The notes: generated from the letters alone by a model not told the origin. A stretch of DNA of 64,000 bases from CAYTED01 sp964537075 (GCA_964537075.1 CAZIBB010000001.1:38145-102144); one strand, 5' to 3'; counted from the stretch's first letter, positions 25,054-34,090 are shown. Numbers and translations are program-made.

Positions 25054-25626
25054 TTGTTCTCCGATTTCGACCGCACCAGACCGAATAAGTGTCACACGGC
25101 CATTTTCCAATTTCACGATTGTGGATGGTTTACTCTGAAGTATCCCTCCATCAACATAAAAATTAATTTTGTCTCCAAAATATTTTTTCGCTTCTTCAAT
25201 CGTTTCTGCTGGACGCATTCCTTGGATATTCGCACTCGGTGCGATGAGCGGTCCCGTTTCACGCAGAAGGGTTCGGAGCGATTCATCGTCTGGAATACGA
25301 AAGACTAAATGTGCTGTACCACGAGACAAATATTGTAAATCTTCATTCGCACAAGAAAGCATCACACTTACCTTTCCCGGCCATACTGTCTCAAGCCAAG
25401 TTTTCTCTTTCAATGACAATTTGATAGAAAATTTCTCAAGCTCGGAAAAATCAGCAATGAGAATGATGCAGGGTTTATCGACATCTCGCTTCCGAAGAGC
25501 ATATACTTTCTCGATAGCATCTTCTTTCCAAACGCTCGCCACCATGCCGTAGAGCGTGTCGGTCGGGATGATTCCCACGCCGCCTGACTTCAGCGATTGG
25601 ATGATATCTTTCCCGAACATACTCAT
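25036..25626 (-). CDS. tsaC: Threonylcarbamoyl-AMP synthase (Sua5/YrdC/YciO family)
   Basis: Makes L-threonylcarbamoyl-AMP from threonine, bicarbonate and ATP, the first step of t6A37 modification of ANN-decoding tRNAs. The 196-aa protein has the YrdC fold: GGVGIIPTDTLYGMVA (the SxTxP/PTDTxYG region), VYALRKRDVDKPC, LVFRIPDDESLRTLL and PLIAPSANIQGMRPAETIEEA (SAN motif). The length suits the short TsaC form. The ATG at 25626 overlaps the xth stop as ATGA; an ATG at 25653 inside xth is less likely. The last residues (about LLPSE) and the stop come from repeat C2, showing the element landed at the very end of the gene. Confidence 0.93.
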   Translation of the reverse strand: MSMFGKDIIQSLKSGGVGIIPTDTLYGMVASVWKEDAIEKVYALRKRDVDKPCIILIADFSELEKFSIKLSLKEKTWLETVWPGKVSVMLSCANEDLQYLSRGTAHLVFRIPDDESLRTLLRETGPLIAPSANIQGMRPAETIEEAKKYFGDKINFYVDGGILQSKPSTIVKLENGRVTLIRSGAVEIGEQLLPSE

Positions 25627-26411
25627 ATCTTCATCGTGATCCCGATCGGGCAATGATCCGATCCCTCGACATCATTCAGGATAAAGGCATCACCAATCCT
25701 ATCGATTATATTTTCACTCACGAAAAAATAATCGATGCGCCAGCCGACATTCCGCTCGCGCGCGCGCGTCTTCATGTCCCACCAGGAATATTTCGCTTCG
25801 GTCGGATGAAGTCTCCGAAAAGTATCATGAAATCCGACCGGCGCGAGCGTATCCATCCAGGCACGCTCAATCGGGAGAAATCCTGAAATCTTCGCATTCT
25901 CCTTCGGACGAGAAAGATCAATCTCATTGTGAGCCGTATTCACATCACCACAAAAAATCACTTTCTTCCCCTGATCTTTAAGTGACAGAATGTATTCATA
26001 GAACTCGTCATAGAATTGCAATTTGTATTTCAATCGCTCGTCACCGGAACCTCCGTTCGGAAAATAGATATTGAACAAAGTGAATTCTTTGAATTCCAGT
26101 TCGATCATCCTCCCCTCACGCGAAAGCAGATTCTTTCCGAAATCCGTCTTCACATTGATTGGCTGAACCTTCGTATACACCGCGACCCCGCTGTATCCCT
26201 TACGCTCCTTACAACAATTCCAGTATGCCGTATACCCATCCGGTTTCAACAGTTTTTCAGAAAGCACACCCTCGTCAAACACTTTCGTCTCCTGGACGCA
26301 GACGATATCATAACCGCTCTTTTCCAGCCATTCGACAAAACCTTTCCGCTCACCGGCGCGGATTCCATTGACGTTCCAAGAAATGATTGAGATCGTTTTT
26401 GATTCTTTCAT
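25623..26411 (-). CDS. xth: Exodeoxyribonuclease III / AP endonuclease
   Basis: Base-excision-repair nuclease of the EEP superfamily that cuts 5' to abasic sites and has 3'-5' exonuclease and 3'-phosphatase activities. The 262-aa product shows ISWNVNGIRAGERKGF (metal-binding Asn), DIVCVQETKVF (catalytic Glu), GYSGVAVYTK, FCGDVNTAHNEIDLSRP (Asp/Asn active site), WWDMKTRARERNVGWRIDYFFVS and the terminal EGSDHCPIGI with the catalytic Asp-His pair. All active-site elements are intact and length is typical. It is translationally coupled to tsaC (ATGA). The 160 bp downstream of miaB and upstream of this gene are rich in CTCTC-type words without a clear promoter. Confidence 0.97.
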   Translation of the reverse strand: MKESKTISIISWNVNGIRAGERKGFVEWLEKSGYDIVCVQETKVFDEGVLSEKLLKPDGYTAYWNCCKERKGYSGVAVYTKVQPINVKTDFGKNLLSREGRMIELEFKEFTLFNIYFPNGGSGDERLKYKLQFYDEFYEYILSLKDQGKKVIFCGDVNTAHNEIDLSRPKENAKISGFLPIERAWMDTLAPVGFHDTFRRLHPTEAKYSWWDMKTRARERNVGWRIDYFFVSENIIDRIGDAFILNDVEGSDHCPIGITMKI

Positions 26412-26571
26412 ACCGGTATCCTATCATATTTCCCTGCAAGAAAATAACCCTATCCCCATCAAACAACCCATTGAGCATATAAAAATGGCCATTCATAAAC
26501 ACTTAACCCCTGCGTATCTCTCTCATTTTTCTTTCCTAAACTCTCTCTTCCAAACTCTCATCTCTGATAGT

Positions 26572-27738
26572 TTATTTCTTCAAATATGCCCTGTCCGATA
26601 AGTCGAGCACGAGATCATCGAGCTCCTTGAAACGGCGCTTTTTTTCCTCGATTGGGATGATGTCTTCCATCTTTTCTTTGGCTACCGTTCCGGGACGCGG
26701 CGAAAACCACGCGATATAGACTTTTTCAAATCCAACTTCCTTGACGAGGTTTTTCGAATCCTCGAAATCTTCCAAAGTCTCACCTGGAAATGCCACAATG
26801 ATGTCGGTGGTGAATCTGATTTCGGGAATTTTCGTCCGGATACGCGAGATGAGATTAAGATATTCCTCCCTCGTATACCAGCGATTCATATTTTTCAGCA
26901 CGGCGCTCGATCCGGATTGCACCGGGAGATGCAGGAGTCGATCGATATTCGCATGACGCGCCATGACATCGATCAGTTCGTCCGAAAAATCCCAAGGATT
27001 GGAGGCGATGAAAGAGACTTTTTTTATACTGGAAATCTGCGCTACGCAATCCAAAAGCTGCGGAAAGAGTGTCGGGATCCGGTGTCTATTAAGATGCTTG
27101 ACCATGGTCGGCAACACCTTCGTGCCATCAGGCAATACATATGATTCCCCTTCCTGTATTTTCTCCATCAAAAAATCCGAACCGTAGGAATTCACGTTCT
27201 GACCAAGCAAGAGAATCTCTTCGAATCCGTCCCGCGCCAACATCTCCGCTTCATTGATAATTTCCTCGAACGGCCGCGAAACTTCCTTGCCGCGTGAAAA
27301 AGGTACGATGCAGAAAGCGCAATAATTATTGCAACCATTGGAAATCGGAAGCGAGGCGAATTTCACAGCCGTCCGTTTCGGCGCATGCCCGAATCCAACT
27401 TCTTCTATCGGCAGAAACTCCACATCAGGGAGACGGCGCTGTAATTTCTTCAGCATCTTGCCGCTTGGTTCACGCGTCGCCGCTCCGATGAGACAGCCAG
27501 TAATCACGATATGAGCATCGGTCTTTCCGTAATTTCCTTCCCGGATACTCCGAATCAAGCCAAATACTTTTTCCTCCGCCCGTTCACGAATGACACAGGT
27601 ATTGAGAATGATGATATCTGCATCATTCATTTTTTCAGCGGGTAAAACTCCACGAGACTCATAGAGGCTCGCCACTCGCTCGGAATCCGCCACATTCTGC
27701 TGGCATCCGAAAGTATGGATGAAATATTTTTGAGACAT
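26572..27738 (-). CDS. miaB: tRNA methylthiotransferase MiaB-like, without TRAM domain
   Basis: Radical-SAM enzyme of the methylthiotransferase family; MiaB converts i6A37 to ms2i6A37 in tRNAs reading UNN codons. Visible are the N-terminal UPF0004 domain (KYFIHTFGCQQNVADSERV, LNTCVIRERAEEK and ITGCLIGAATREP with its three cysteines) and the radical-SAM motif NGCNNYCAFCIVPFSRG (CxxxCxxC). The protein ends after KKRRFKELDDLVLDLSDRAY at 388 aa, whereas MiaB is usually 430-480 aa with a C-terminal TRAM RNA-binding domain; no TRAM remnant is visible in the 160 bp that follow. It has its own promoter (27750-27778). MtaB-like specificity cannot be fully excluded, but FGCQ.N and DSER favour MiaB. Confidence 0.9.
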   Translation of the reverse strand: MSQKYFIHTFGCQQNVADSERVASLYESRGVLPAEKMNDADIIILNTCVIRERAEEKVFGLIRSIREGNYGKTDAHIVITGCLIGAATREPSGKMLKKLQRRLPDVEFLPIEEVGFGHAPKRTAVKFASLPISNGCNNYCAFCIVPFSRGKEVSRPFEEIINEAEMLARDGFEEILLLGQNVNSYGSDFLMEKIQEGESYVLPDGTKVLPTMVKHLNRHRIPTLFPQLLDCVAQISSIKKVSFIASNPWDFSDELIDVMARHANIDRLLHLPVQSGSSAVLKNMNRWYTREEYLNLISRIRTKIPEIRFTTDIIVAFPGETLEDFEDSKNLVKEVGFEKVYIAWFSPRPGTVAKEKMEDIIPIEEKKRRFKELDDLVLDLSDRAYLKK

Positions 27739-27749
27739 ATAACCGACAA

Positions 27750-27778
27750 ATCATACCCTGAAAGCCCCAAAAAATCAA
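27750..27778 (-). promoter_or_regulatory. Sigma-70-type promoter of miaB
   Basis: Minus strand TTGATT (27778-27773), 17-base spacer, TATGAT (27755-27750), twelve bases before the start codon, so the leader is only a few bases long. Confidence 0.7.
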
Positions 27779-27806
27779 CAAAAAAAGAAGGGCGTCTTTG
27801 CCTTTC
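27779..27806 (-). terminator. Intrinsic terminator after pilB
   Basis: Minus strand GAAAGGC (27806-27800) and GCCCTTC (27793-27787) with a six-base loop and a T-run after it (A-run 27779-27786). The gap from pilB also contains TATC-type word repeats (27832-27865). Confidence 0.72.
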
Positions 27807-27869
27807 TTTTTTCTTTTTCCCAGTATCTAATATCTATTATCTGGTATCCAATATCTAATATCCTCTCCC

Positions 27870-29621
27870 CTACTCTTTCGTCGCGCGGAGGATTTCTTCG
27901 ATGGAGGTCATGCCGATCACGCATTTCGCGAAACCGTCCTCCACCATGGTCGCCATATGATTCTCATATCGGGCGGCCTTCTCGATGTCTTCGGTCGTGG
28001 CCGCTTGAGAGATAAGTTTGCGGATATTACTTTCCATTTCGAGCACCTCATAGACGCCGCCGCGGCCGCGATACCCTTCGCCGCCGCACTGATCACAGCT
28101 TCCCGGCTGATAAAAGTCAATATCATCCCAATTCTTCACCTTCGCCATATATTTCACCGTCTCCTTGTGTTTCTTGAGAAAAGTCATCAGTGCATCAATA
28201 TCATAATTTCTCCCCAGGGCCTCGATCTGTTTCGCGTCCAATCGATAGGGTTTGCGACACTCCGGACACAAACGCCTCACGAGACGCTGTGCGATGATCA
28301 CGTTCACGGTCGAAGCGATGAGGAATGGTTCCGCACCCATATCAAGCATGCGAGGAAGCGTAGCGGCCGCGCTATTGGTATGAAGGGTCGAAAGTACAAG
28401 GTGTCCGGTCATCGCGGCATGCATCGCGATTTCAAGCGTTTCATTATCGCGGATTTCACCGACCATGATGATATCCGGATCCTGACGAAGAAGCGCCCGG
28501 AGCCCAGCCGCGAAGGTCATCCCTACTTTCGAATTGATCTGCGTCTGATTCACCCGTGGCATGCGATATTCCACCGGATCCTCGACGGTGCTCACATTCA
28601 CTTCGGGAGTATTGAGGATATCCATCGCGGTGTAGAGCGTCGTCGTTTTTCCGGAACCGGTCGGTCCGGTCACAAGAATCATCCCGTTCGGCTTATTCAT
28701 CTGGCGCTGTACCGCCTCAAGCGCATCTTCCGAAATACCCATTTTTTCCAAAGTAAGTCCGCTTGACGTTTCATCGAGCAAACGCATCACCACTTTTTCC
28801 CCATCGAAAATTGGGAGAATACTGACACGAAAAGAAATCTTGTACTCGTCCTTCGCGATCTTGAATCGTCCATCCTGTGGCACGCGATGTTCGTCGAGCT
28901 TGAGATTGGAGAGCACCTTGATACGAGCCACGATTCCCGCAGCGGTATCTTTCGGAAGTGACATCGCATCATGAAGCACTCCGTCGATACGGTATCTGAC
29001 ATGCACTTCCTTCTCATCCGGTTCGATATGGATGTCCGATGCCTTCTGGAGAATAGCGTGCTTGAGGAGGGTATCCACCACACGGATGATCGGGAGATCA
29101 GCCGCGACTTTTTCCAGATTATCCCCGGGAGAGACATCCTCATCCTTCTTCACGCCATCCGTCAGAATATCTCCGAATTCCGCCTCCAAACTCCGACCAT
29201 ATTGACGGAGAATGACCTGAATACTCTCTTTCGTGGTAAGACATGGGATGATCTTCAGCCCCGTTTTTTTCTTGATGAAATCGATGGTCTGCAGGTCGTC
29301 CGGACTGAGCATCGCCACCTTCAGGTTCATTCCCACCTTTTCAAAGGAAACGATATTTGATTTCTTCGCAATAAGCTCAGGAATGATCTGCAGAATCTCC
29401 TCCGGTACCGCCTGCTTGGAAAGATCCACAAACGGGATGCCGAGCACATAGGCATAGACTTTCTGCAAATCCGCCTCCGATATGAGCTCCTTTTCAAACA
29501 GTGCCTTTCCGAAGTCTTTTTGACTCTTGGTCACCTCGTCGAACACCACTTCCAAATCCTCCTTCTTCACCAGATTGGAATCAAGAAGAAATTCCTTCAA
29601 TTGAGCATTACTAACATGCAT
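27870..29621 (-). CDS. pilB: Type IV pilus assembly ATPase PilB
   Basis: Hexameric cytoplasmic ATPase that powers pilus extension (GspE/PilB family), 583 aa. The N-terminal 150 residues are a T2SSE/MshEN-like domain (LKEFLLDSNLVKKEDLEVV, YVLGIPFVDL); the motor domain has ASDIHIEPDEKEVHVRYRID, Walker A GPTGSGKTTTLY, the Asp box, Walker B with IIMVGEIRDNETLEIAM and the His box GHLVLSTLHTN. Two CxxC pairs (CPECRKP and CDQCGGEGYRGR) give the zinc site typical of PilB. The ATG at 29621 is chosen because an ATG at 29729 lies within the groEL terminator. It is separated from the main pil operon by about 7 kb and has a TATAAT box at 29655-29660 upstream. Confidence 0.95.
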   Translation of the reverse strand: MHVSNAQLKEFLLDSNLVKKEDLEVVFDEVTKSQKDFGKALFEKELISEADLQKVYAYVLGIPFVDLSKQAVPEEILQIIPELIAKKSNIVSFEKVGMNLKVAMLSPDDLQTIDFIKKKTGLKIIPCLTTKESIQVILRQYGRSLEAEFGDILTDGVKKDEDVSPGDNLEKVAADLPIIRVVDTLLKHAILQKASDIHIEPDEKEVHVRYRIDGVLHDAMSLPKDTAAGIVARIKVLSNLKLDEHRVPQDGRFKIAKDEYKISFRVSILPIFDGEKVVMRLLDETSSGLTLEKMGISEDALEAVQRQMNKPNGMILVTGPTGSGKTTTLYTAMDILNTPEVNVSTVEDPVEYRMPRVNQTQINSKVGMTFAAGLRALLRQDPDIIMVGEIRDNETLEIAMHAAMTGHLVLSTLHTNSAAATLPRMLDMGAEPFLIASTVNVIIAQRLVRRLCPECRKPYRLDAKQIEALGRNYDIDALMTFLKKHKETVKYMAKVKNWDDIDFYQPGSCDQCGGEGYRGRGGVYEVLEMESNIRKLISQAATTEDIEKAARYENHMATMVEDGFAKCVIGMTSIEEILRATKE

Positions 29622-29682
29622 AGTATTTTTCTTTGTATTCTTTGTATTGTTTCTATTATACAACAAAAGCGTAAAAATAGAG

Positions 29683-29714
29683 AAAAAACAACGCAGGAAG
29701 CAAATCCTGCGTTG
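29683..29714 (-). terminator. Intrinsic terminator of groEL
   Basis: CAACGCAGGA (29689-29698) and TCCTGCGTTG (29705-29714) form a perfect 10-bp stem; T6 follows on the minus strand. Confidence 0.9.
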
Positions 29715-29791
29715 ATTGATCATATTCACCGCTTCTCTTTTCTCTACTCTGCCTTCTATTTCCTCACCTCTATCCTCTTCTCTCTTCTCCT

Positions 29792-31438
29792 TTACATCAT
29801 TCCCATGCCACCGGCGCCGGGCATCGGTGTATCTTTTTTCTCTTCCGGAAGGTCGACGACCGCCGCCTCGGTCGTGAGGAGAAGCGCTGCGACGGAAACT
29901 GCATTTTCCAATGCGAGGCGCGTCACCTTGAGTGGATCGATGATACCGGCCTTTACCATATCATCTTCATACCGATTTTCAAGGGCATTATATCCATAGT
30001 TCGCCCCTTTGCCACGAAGCACTTCATTCAAGACGACAGCCGCATCCTGCTCGCCGGCATTCGTCGCGATCTGACGAAGTGGTTCAGAGAGCGCCTTGAG
30101 CAGGGTCTCATATCCCGCGCGGTATTCGTGATTGGTAATCGATTTCTTCGCATATTTTGCAGTCACTTCGGCTGATGCCTTTGCAAGCGCGACACCGCCA
30201 CCGGCGACGATACCTTCTTCGATAGCGGCCTTGGTCGCATTCACCGCATCTTCCATTTTGTGCTTCATATAGGTCAGTTCCGTTTCCGTCGAAGCACCAA
30301 CACGGATAACCGCGACACCACCCGCGAGTTTCGCCTTTCGCTTCTCGAGTCTTTCCCGATCATAGTCGCTCTCGGTTTTCTGTATCTGTGCCGCAATTTC
30401 ACTCACGCGCGCCTCGATCAGTTTCTTCTTTCCTTTGCCACCGATAATGGTCGTCGCATCCTTGGTCGAGATGACTTTCGTCGCCTGACCGAGCATATTG
30501 ATTTCTACGGCATCGAGTTTCATTCCCTTGTCACTCGACACAACCGTCGCGCCGGTGAGGATGGCGATATCTTCGAGGAGTGCCTTCCGTGCCTCGCCAT
30601 ATTCCGGCGCCTTGATCGCGAGCACATTGAGCACGCCACGAAGCTTGTTCACGACGAGCGTCGCCAATGCTTCACCATCAACATCCTCCGAAAGAATCAC
30701 GATATCCTTCTTCCCGCCCTTGGCAAGTTTCTCGAGTATTGGCACGATATCTGCAATGGCAGAAATTTTCGCATCCGTAATGAGAATGTATGGACTATTG
30801 ATCTCCGCGGTCTGCGCCTGCGGATCCGTCATCATGTACGGCGAAATGAATCCCTTGTCGAATTTCATTCCTTCGACGATTTCTTTCGACAACCCGAGCG
30901 TCTGCGACTGTTCGGTCGTCACGACACCGTCTTTGCCGACCTGATGCATCACTTCCGCGATCATTTCGCCCATTTCGACTGACTCGGCGGAAATAGTCGC
31001 GATCTGAGCGATCGATTTCCTGTCCTTGATCGGCTGCGCATTTTTTTTCAAGATCGCGATCACCTCATCCTTGGCCGATTCCATACCGCGACGGATTCCG
31101 ACCGGATTGATACCGGTTTCGACGAATTTCAGCCCCTCGCGTACGAGCGCCTGCGTGATGACGGTCGAAGTCGTCGTTCCATCCCCGGCGGCGTCATTCG
31201 TCTTCATCGCGACTTCCTTGATGAGCTGTGCACCGAGATTTTCCAAGTGATCCTCGAGTTCGATTTCTTTCGCGATAGAAACGCCGTCATTGGTGATGAC
31301 CGGAGTCCCGTATGATTTCCCGAGGATGACATTCCTCCCTTTCGGTCCGAGCGTCACTTTCACGGCATTCGCCACCATATCGATTCCCCGCTTCATCGCC
31401 TTCCTCGCGTCTTCATTGTATGCAATTCTCTTCGCCAT
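29792..31438 (-). CDS. groEL: 60-kDa chaperonin GroEL
   Basis: ATP-driven double-ring chaperonin, 548 aa, the normal length. It starts MAKRIAYNEDARKAMKRGID and shows NVILGKSYGTPVITNDGVSI, the ATP-site motif NDAAGDGTTTSTV, the apical domain with VEGMKFDKGFISPYMMTD, and the glycine-methionine tail PMPGAGGMGMM. No groES is found next to it or elsewhere in the window; in many bacteria groES precedes groEL in the same operon, so here the co-chaperonin is either encoded elsewhere or absent. Transcription is likely heat-inducible through the CIRCE element at 31525-31551, which overlaps a consensus promoter. It ends with a strong terminator. Confidence 0.98.
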   Translation of the reverse strand: MAKRIAYNEDARKAMKRGIDMVANAVKVTLGPKGRNVILGKSYGTPVITNDGVSIAKEIELEDHLENLGAQLIKEVAMKTNDAAGDGTTTSTVITQALVREGLKFVETGINPVGIRRGMESAKDEVIAILKKNAQPIKDRKSIAQIATISAESVEMGEMIAEVMHQVGKDGVVTTEQSQTLGLSKEIVEGMKFDKGFISPYMMTDPQAQTAEINSPYILITDAKISAIADIVPILEKLAKGGKKDIVILSEDVDGEALATLVVNKLRGVLNVLAIKAPEYGEARKALLEDIAILTGATVVSSDKGMKLDAVEINMLGQATKVISTKDATTIIGGKGKKKLIEARVSEIAAQIQKTESDYDRERLEKRKAKLAGGVAVIRVGASTETELTYMKHKMEDAVNATKAAIEEGIVAGGGVALAKASAEVTAKYAKKSITNHEYRAGYETLLKALSEPLRQIATNAGEQDAAVVLNEVLRGKGANYGYNALENRYEDDMVKAGIIDPLKVTRLALENAVSVAALLLTTEAAVVDLPEEKKDTPMPGAGGMGMM

Positions 31439-31524
31439 AAAAATATGTGATTCAACAAAAAAGGAACCATCATTTCAAAATGATTTCCCGTTTATTGTTT
31501 CCTGTTAATGGTTATCTGATTTGT

Positions 31525-31564
31525 TTAGCACTCTCTATTATAGACTGCTAAACAAAGATGTCAA
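31525..31564 (-). promoter_or_regulatory. CIRCE operator overlapping the groEL promoter
   Basis: TTAGCACTC (31525-31533), nine bases, and GACTGCTAA (31543-31551) match the CIRCE consensus with one mismatch in the second arm. On the minus strand TTGACA (31564-31559), a 16-base spacer and TATAAT (31542-31537) form a consensus sigma-70 promoter whose -10 box lies inside the CIRCE spacer, so HrcA binding would block RNA polymerase directly. hrcA itself is not in the window. Confidence 0.92.
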
Positions 31565-31617
31565 CTTCCGGCGATTCCGACAAAAGCAGCTCATCCGTCC
31601 TGAAAAAATACTCCTGT

Positions 31618-32064
31618 TTACTTTTTGACCCCCGTGTTCGCGGTCGATTTCGAATCGCAGGTGAAGGTATACCAGTTCGCCTTCTGTACGCCGATACCCA
31701 TAGTATCGCTTGCGAGCACATTGATAATCGTATTCACGATGAGCCAGCCGGTGAGAATGAGTGCCAGTCCCGTGATTACCCTCCAGATCATCCCTTTGGC
31801 CGTACTCATCATACCGGTGTTTCCGGCTGAAACGATATAGGTAATGCCGGCGATCATGATGAGCGCGAGTCCGATGATGACCATGACGCTCATCCCCCAG
31901 TCGATAATACCTTTGCCGCCGATGATAATATGGCACAACGTGCATACCTCAGGATGTTCTGTCGTTCCGCAAGGAACGAGTCCGGCATCCACCGGAAGCG
32001 GCACGAACAGGAGCGGCATAAGGATAAGAGCGAAGGCAAATACGAGTCGTGCGGATGATTTCAT
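31618..32064 (-). CDS. TrbC/VirB2-like small membrane protein
   Basis: Secreted or membrane-inserted protein of 148 aa. A signal peptide (MKSSARLVFAFALILMPLLF, cleavage probably near VDAG) is followed by a cysteine-containing loop (VPCGTTEHPEVCTLCHIII), then two helices (MSVMVIIGLALIMIAGITYI and GLALILTGWLIVNTIINVLA) separated by a short polar loop with NTGMMSTAKG. This two-helix pattern after a signal peptide is that of TrbC/VirB2 pilin-type proteins, which are widespread in Patescibacteria without a full conjugation system. A TATAAT box occurs 29 bases upstream (32094-32099). No other type IV secretion genes are in the window, so its partner system is unknown. Confidence 0.75.
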   Translation of the reverse strand: MKSSARLVFAFALILMPLLFVPLPVDAGLVPCGTTEHPEVCTLCHIIIGGKGIIDWGMSVMVIIGLALIMIAGITYIVSAGNTGMMSTAKGMIWRVITGLALILTGWLIVNTIINVLASDTMGIGVQKANWYTFTCDSKSTANTGVKK

Positions 32065-32161
32065 AATTTTTTCTTTAGAGCCTTTTCATATCCATTATAC
32101 ACCCTTTCCCTGAAAAAAATCATATCCGTATTCCCTCTTTCGATATCCTTCGTGTCTCTCG

Positions 32162-33223
32162 TCATATCTTGAAAATCATCACATCGCCATCCTGTACCCT
32201 ATATTCCTTCCCTTCCAGGCGAAGCACGCCCTGCTCCTTGGCGGCGGCCCAGGATCCGGTCGCGATAAGTTTTTCCCAAAAGATAACCTCCGCGCGTATG
32301 AACTTCTCCTGGAAATCAGAATGGATGGCTGCACCCGCCTGCGGAGCGGTGGATCCCCGAAGTATGGTCCAAGCACGGGTCTCTTGTACACCCGTCGTAA
32401 AAAAAGTCATCAAACCGAGAAGAGAATACGCCTCACGAATGAGTTCCGGTAAATGCGTCGAGAGACCGAATTCAGCCTGTTCTTCTTTCGTCATCTCATT
32501 TAATTCTTCCTCGATCTTGATATCAAGACGCACGTGCGGACGAGATGCCAATGCCGGTGGAAGCGCCGCCTCGATATCCGACATATTATAGACATACAGG
32601 AATGGTTTCGCCGTCAACAGCGAAAGTTCTTTGAGAAATCTCCCGCTTTCGTTTGGATCCCCAGGGAGAATGACGGTGTTTCCGAGCAACCCCTGTTCCA
32701 ATCCGGTCGTAAGCGCTTCGAGAATCGCCACTTCTTCGACGGCCCCCTTGCGATTGGCGCGGACCTCCTTCATTGTTTTATCCCTCCGCTTCGTCACCGT
32801 CTCGAGATCCGACAAGATCAGTTCCGTATTGATCACCTCGATATCATTTTCCGGGTCAATCGTATTATGAACATGAATGATATCCGGATTTTCGAACACG
32901 CGCACTATCTGGATGATCGCATCCACCTCACGGATATTGGCGAGAAATTTATTTCCCAATCCTTCGCCGTCGCTCGCGCCTTTGACCAAGCCGGCGATAT
33001 CGACGAATTCCACCACGGCCGGAACAATTTTTTCCGTCTGGGAAAATTCCGAAAGTGCCTGCAGCCGATGATCCGGAACGGTCACGATACCGATATTCGG
33101 CTCGATAGTACAGAAAGGATAATTATTGATATCGACTTGCTTATGCGTCAACGCCTTGAACAGAGTGGACTTCCCGACATTCGGCAAGCCAACAATGCCG
33201 ACCGAAAGTTTTGTATGCGACAT
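32162..33223 (-). CDS. ychF: Ribosome-binding ATPase YchF (OLA1 type)
   Basis: Obg-family P-loop protein that hydrolyses ATP rather than GTP and binds ribosomes. The 353-aa product begins SVGIVGLPNVGKSTLFKALT (G1), has YPFCTIEPNIGIV, the G3 region VDIAGLVKGASDGEGLGNKF, the unusual G4 YVYNMSDIE in place of NKxD (the change that gives ATP preference), a coiled-coil insertion, and a C-terminal TGS domain (LMTFFTTGVQETRAWTI, FIRAEVI, GKEYRVQDGDVMIFKI). Family length is 360-365, so this is complete. It is divergent from the plus-strand manB unit; its own promoter is not clear. Confidence 0.97.
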   Translation of the reverse strand: MSHTKLSVGIVGLPNVGKSTLFKALTHKQVDINNYPFCTIEPNIGIVTVPDHRLQALSEFSQTEKIVPAVVEFVDIAGLVKGASDGEGLGNKFLANIREVDAIIQIVRVFENPDIIHVHNTIDPENDIEVINTELILSDLETVTKRRDKTMKEVRANRKGAVEEVAILEALTTGLEQGLLGNTVILPGDPNESGRFLKELSLLTAKPFLYVYNMSDIEAALPPALASRPHVRLDIKIEEELNEMTKEEQAEFGLSTHLPELIREAYSLLGLMTFFTTGVQETRAWTILRGSTAPQAGAAIHSDFQEKFIRAEVIFWEKLIATGSWAAAKEQGVLRLEGKEYRVQDGDVMIFKI

Positions 33224-33420
33224 AATCTTGCGTTATGAGTATATGATCGATGTTTCCTTCTTCTTCCTTCGTCCCGATGCTTTTTCTGCCATACCCATTA
33301 TTATCGCTCGTTTCCCGCTATAATTCAAGCCATACGGATATCGTGTTCATAGCCGGAAAATCCCCGCCGAATCGGAACACTGCGAGAATGAGAAACCCAC
33401 ATTCATGGATTGACTTCCGA

Positions 33421-33449
33421 TTGACGCGCCTGATACGCCGCTGTATATT
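33421..33449 (+). promoter_or_regulatory. Sigma-70-type promoter upstream of the 179-aa gene and manB
   Basis: TTGACG (33421-33426), 17-base spacer, TATATT (33444-33449). The predicted start near 33456 gives a 44-base leader before the ATG at 33500. The rest of the ychF-33500 gap shows nothing clear. Confidence 0.75.
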
Positions 33450-33499
33450 CAAAGTGGACGCAATCGTGGAAATATATCCATCTTCTGAAAATATCGTTT

Positions 33500-34039
33500 A
33501 TGTCAACATCCGAATCATCACCGCGACCCGTACCAAAGGAAGAGCCACAGCCAAGCGCACTGAAAAACACGGCGCGAGCATGGGGTGGTCGTTTGGCGGC
33601 AGCTGGAGCGCTCGCAATGCCACTCGCGGGACAGGCGGCGGAAATCCCAGAAGAGCGTGTGAGTCCGCAGAAAACGGAAAAAATCATTTCTCAAAAAGAA
33701 AATCCGGATCACATTGCCAAAAGCCTCATGGAAGCGCGACAGAGCATGCGGGAAAAAATCGACCGATTGGGAATCTTCACTGGCGGACCGGAATTCATCG
33801 AAAATGTGAAACAGAATGCGAATACCGTCCGCGCCTTTCTGGATAATCCCTCCGTCATACCGAAGCTTCCGGGAGTATTGGGTGAAATAGTAGAGCTCTA
33901 TGCTTCGACACTCGTCGATGCGAAGAAATATGCTCCTTCTCTGTATGTGGAAAACGTGAAGTTTTTTCAGCATGCTTTGGAAATCGTGGAAAAGAAACCA
34001 CTCACGCAAGTCAAACAGGAATTGATAGCGCTTTTCTGA
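33500..34039 (+). CDS. Unrecognised exported or anchored 179-aa protein
   Basis: No family recognised. The N-terminal 30 residues are proline- and serine-rich (MSTSESSPRPVPKEEPQPSA), then WGGRLAAAGALAMPLAGQAA resembles a twin-less signal peptide or short membrane segment ending in an AxA-like cleavage site (GQAAEIPEER). The remaining 130 residues look mostly helical and charged (ARQSMREKIDRLGIFTGG, VKQNANTVRAFLDN, LYVENVKFFQHALEIVEKK). The ORF on the same strand that starts at 33250 in another frame is rejected. It is preceded by a good promoter and followed 51 bp later by manB, so the two are likely cotranscribed. Function unknown. Confidence 0.72.
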   Translation: MSTSESSPRPVPKEEPQPSALKNTARAWGGRLAAAGALAMPLAGQAAEIPEERVSPQKTEKIISQKENPDHIAKSLMEARQSMREKIDRLGIFTGGPEFIENVKQNANTVRAFLDNPSVIPKLPGVLGEIVELYASTLVDAKKYAPSLYVENVKFFQHALEIVEKKPLTQVKQELIALF

Positions 34040-34090
34040 GCGATGCGAGTTTTTTTCTTTCCTCTCTCTATCCTCTCAACAAACAATTCT

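Noticed and set aside
29622..29729. Upstream start of pilB at 29729
   Set aside because: That ATG lies beyond the groEL terminator hairpin; the conserved N-terminal domain begins at 29621.
33250..33846. Plus-strand ORF of 198 codons overlapping the 179-aa gene in another frame
   Set aside because: It begins before the promoter at 33421-33449 and is very basic and low in hydrophobic residues; the frame starting at 33500 has the promoter and a plausible protein.
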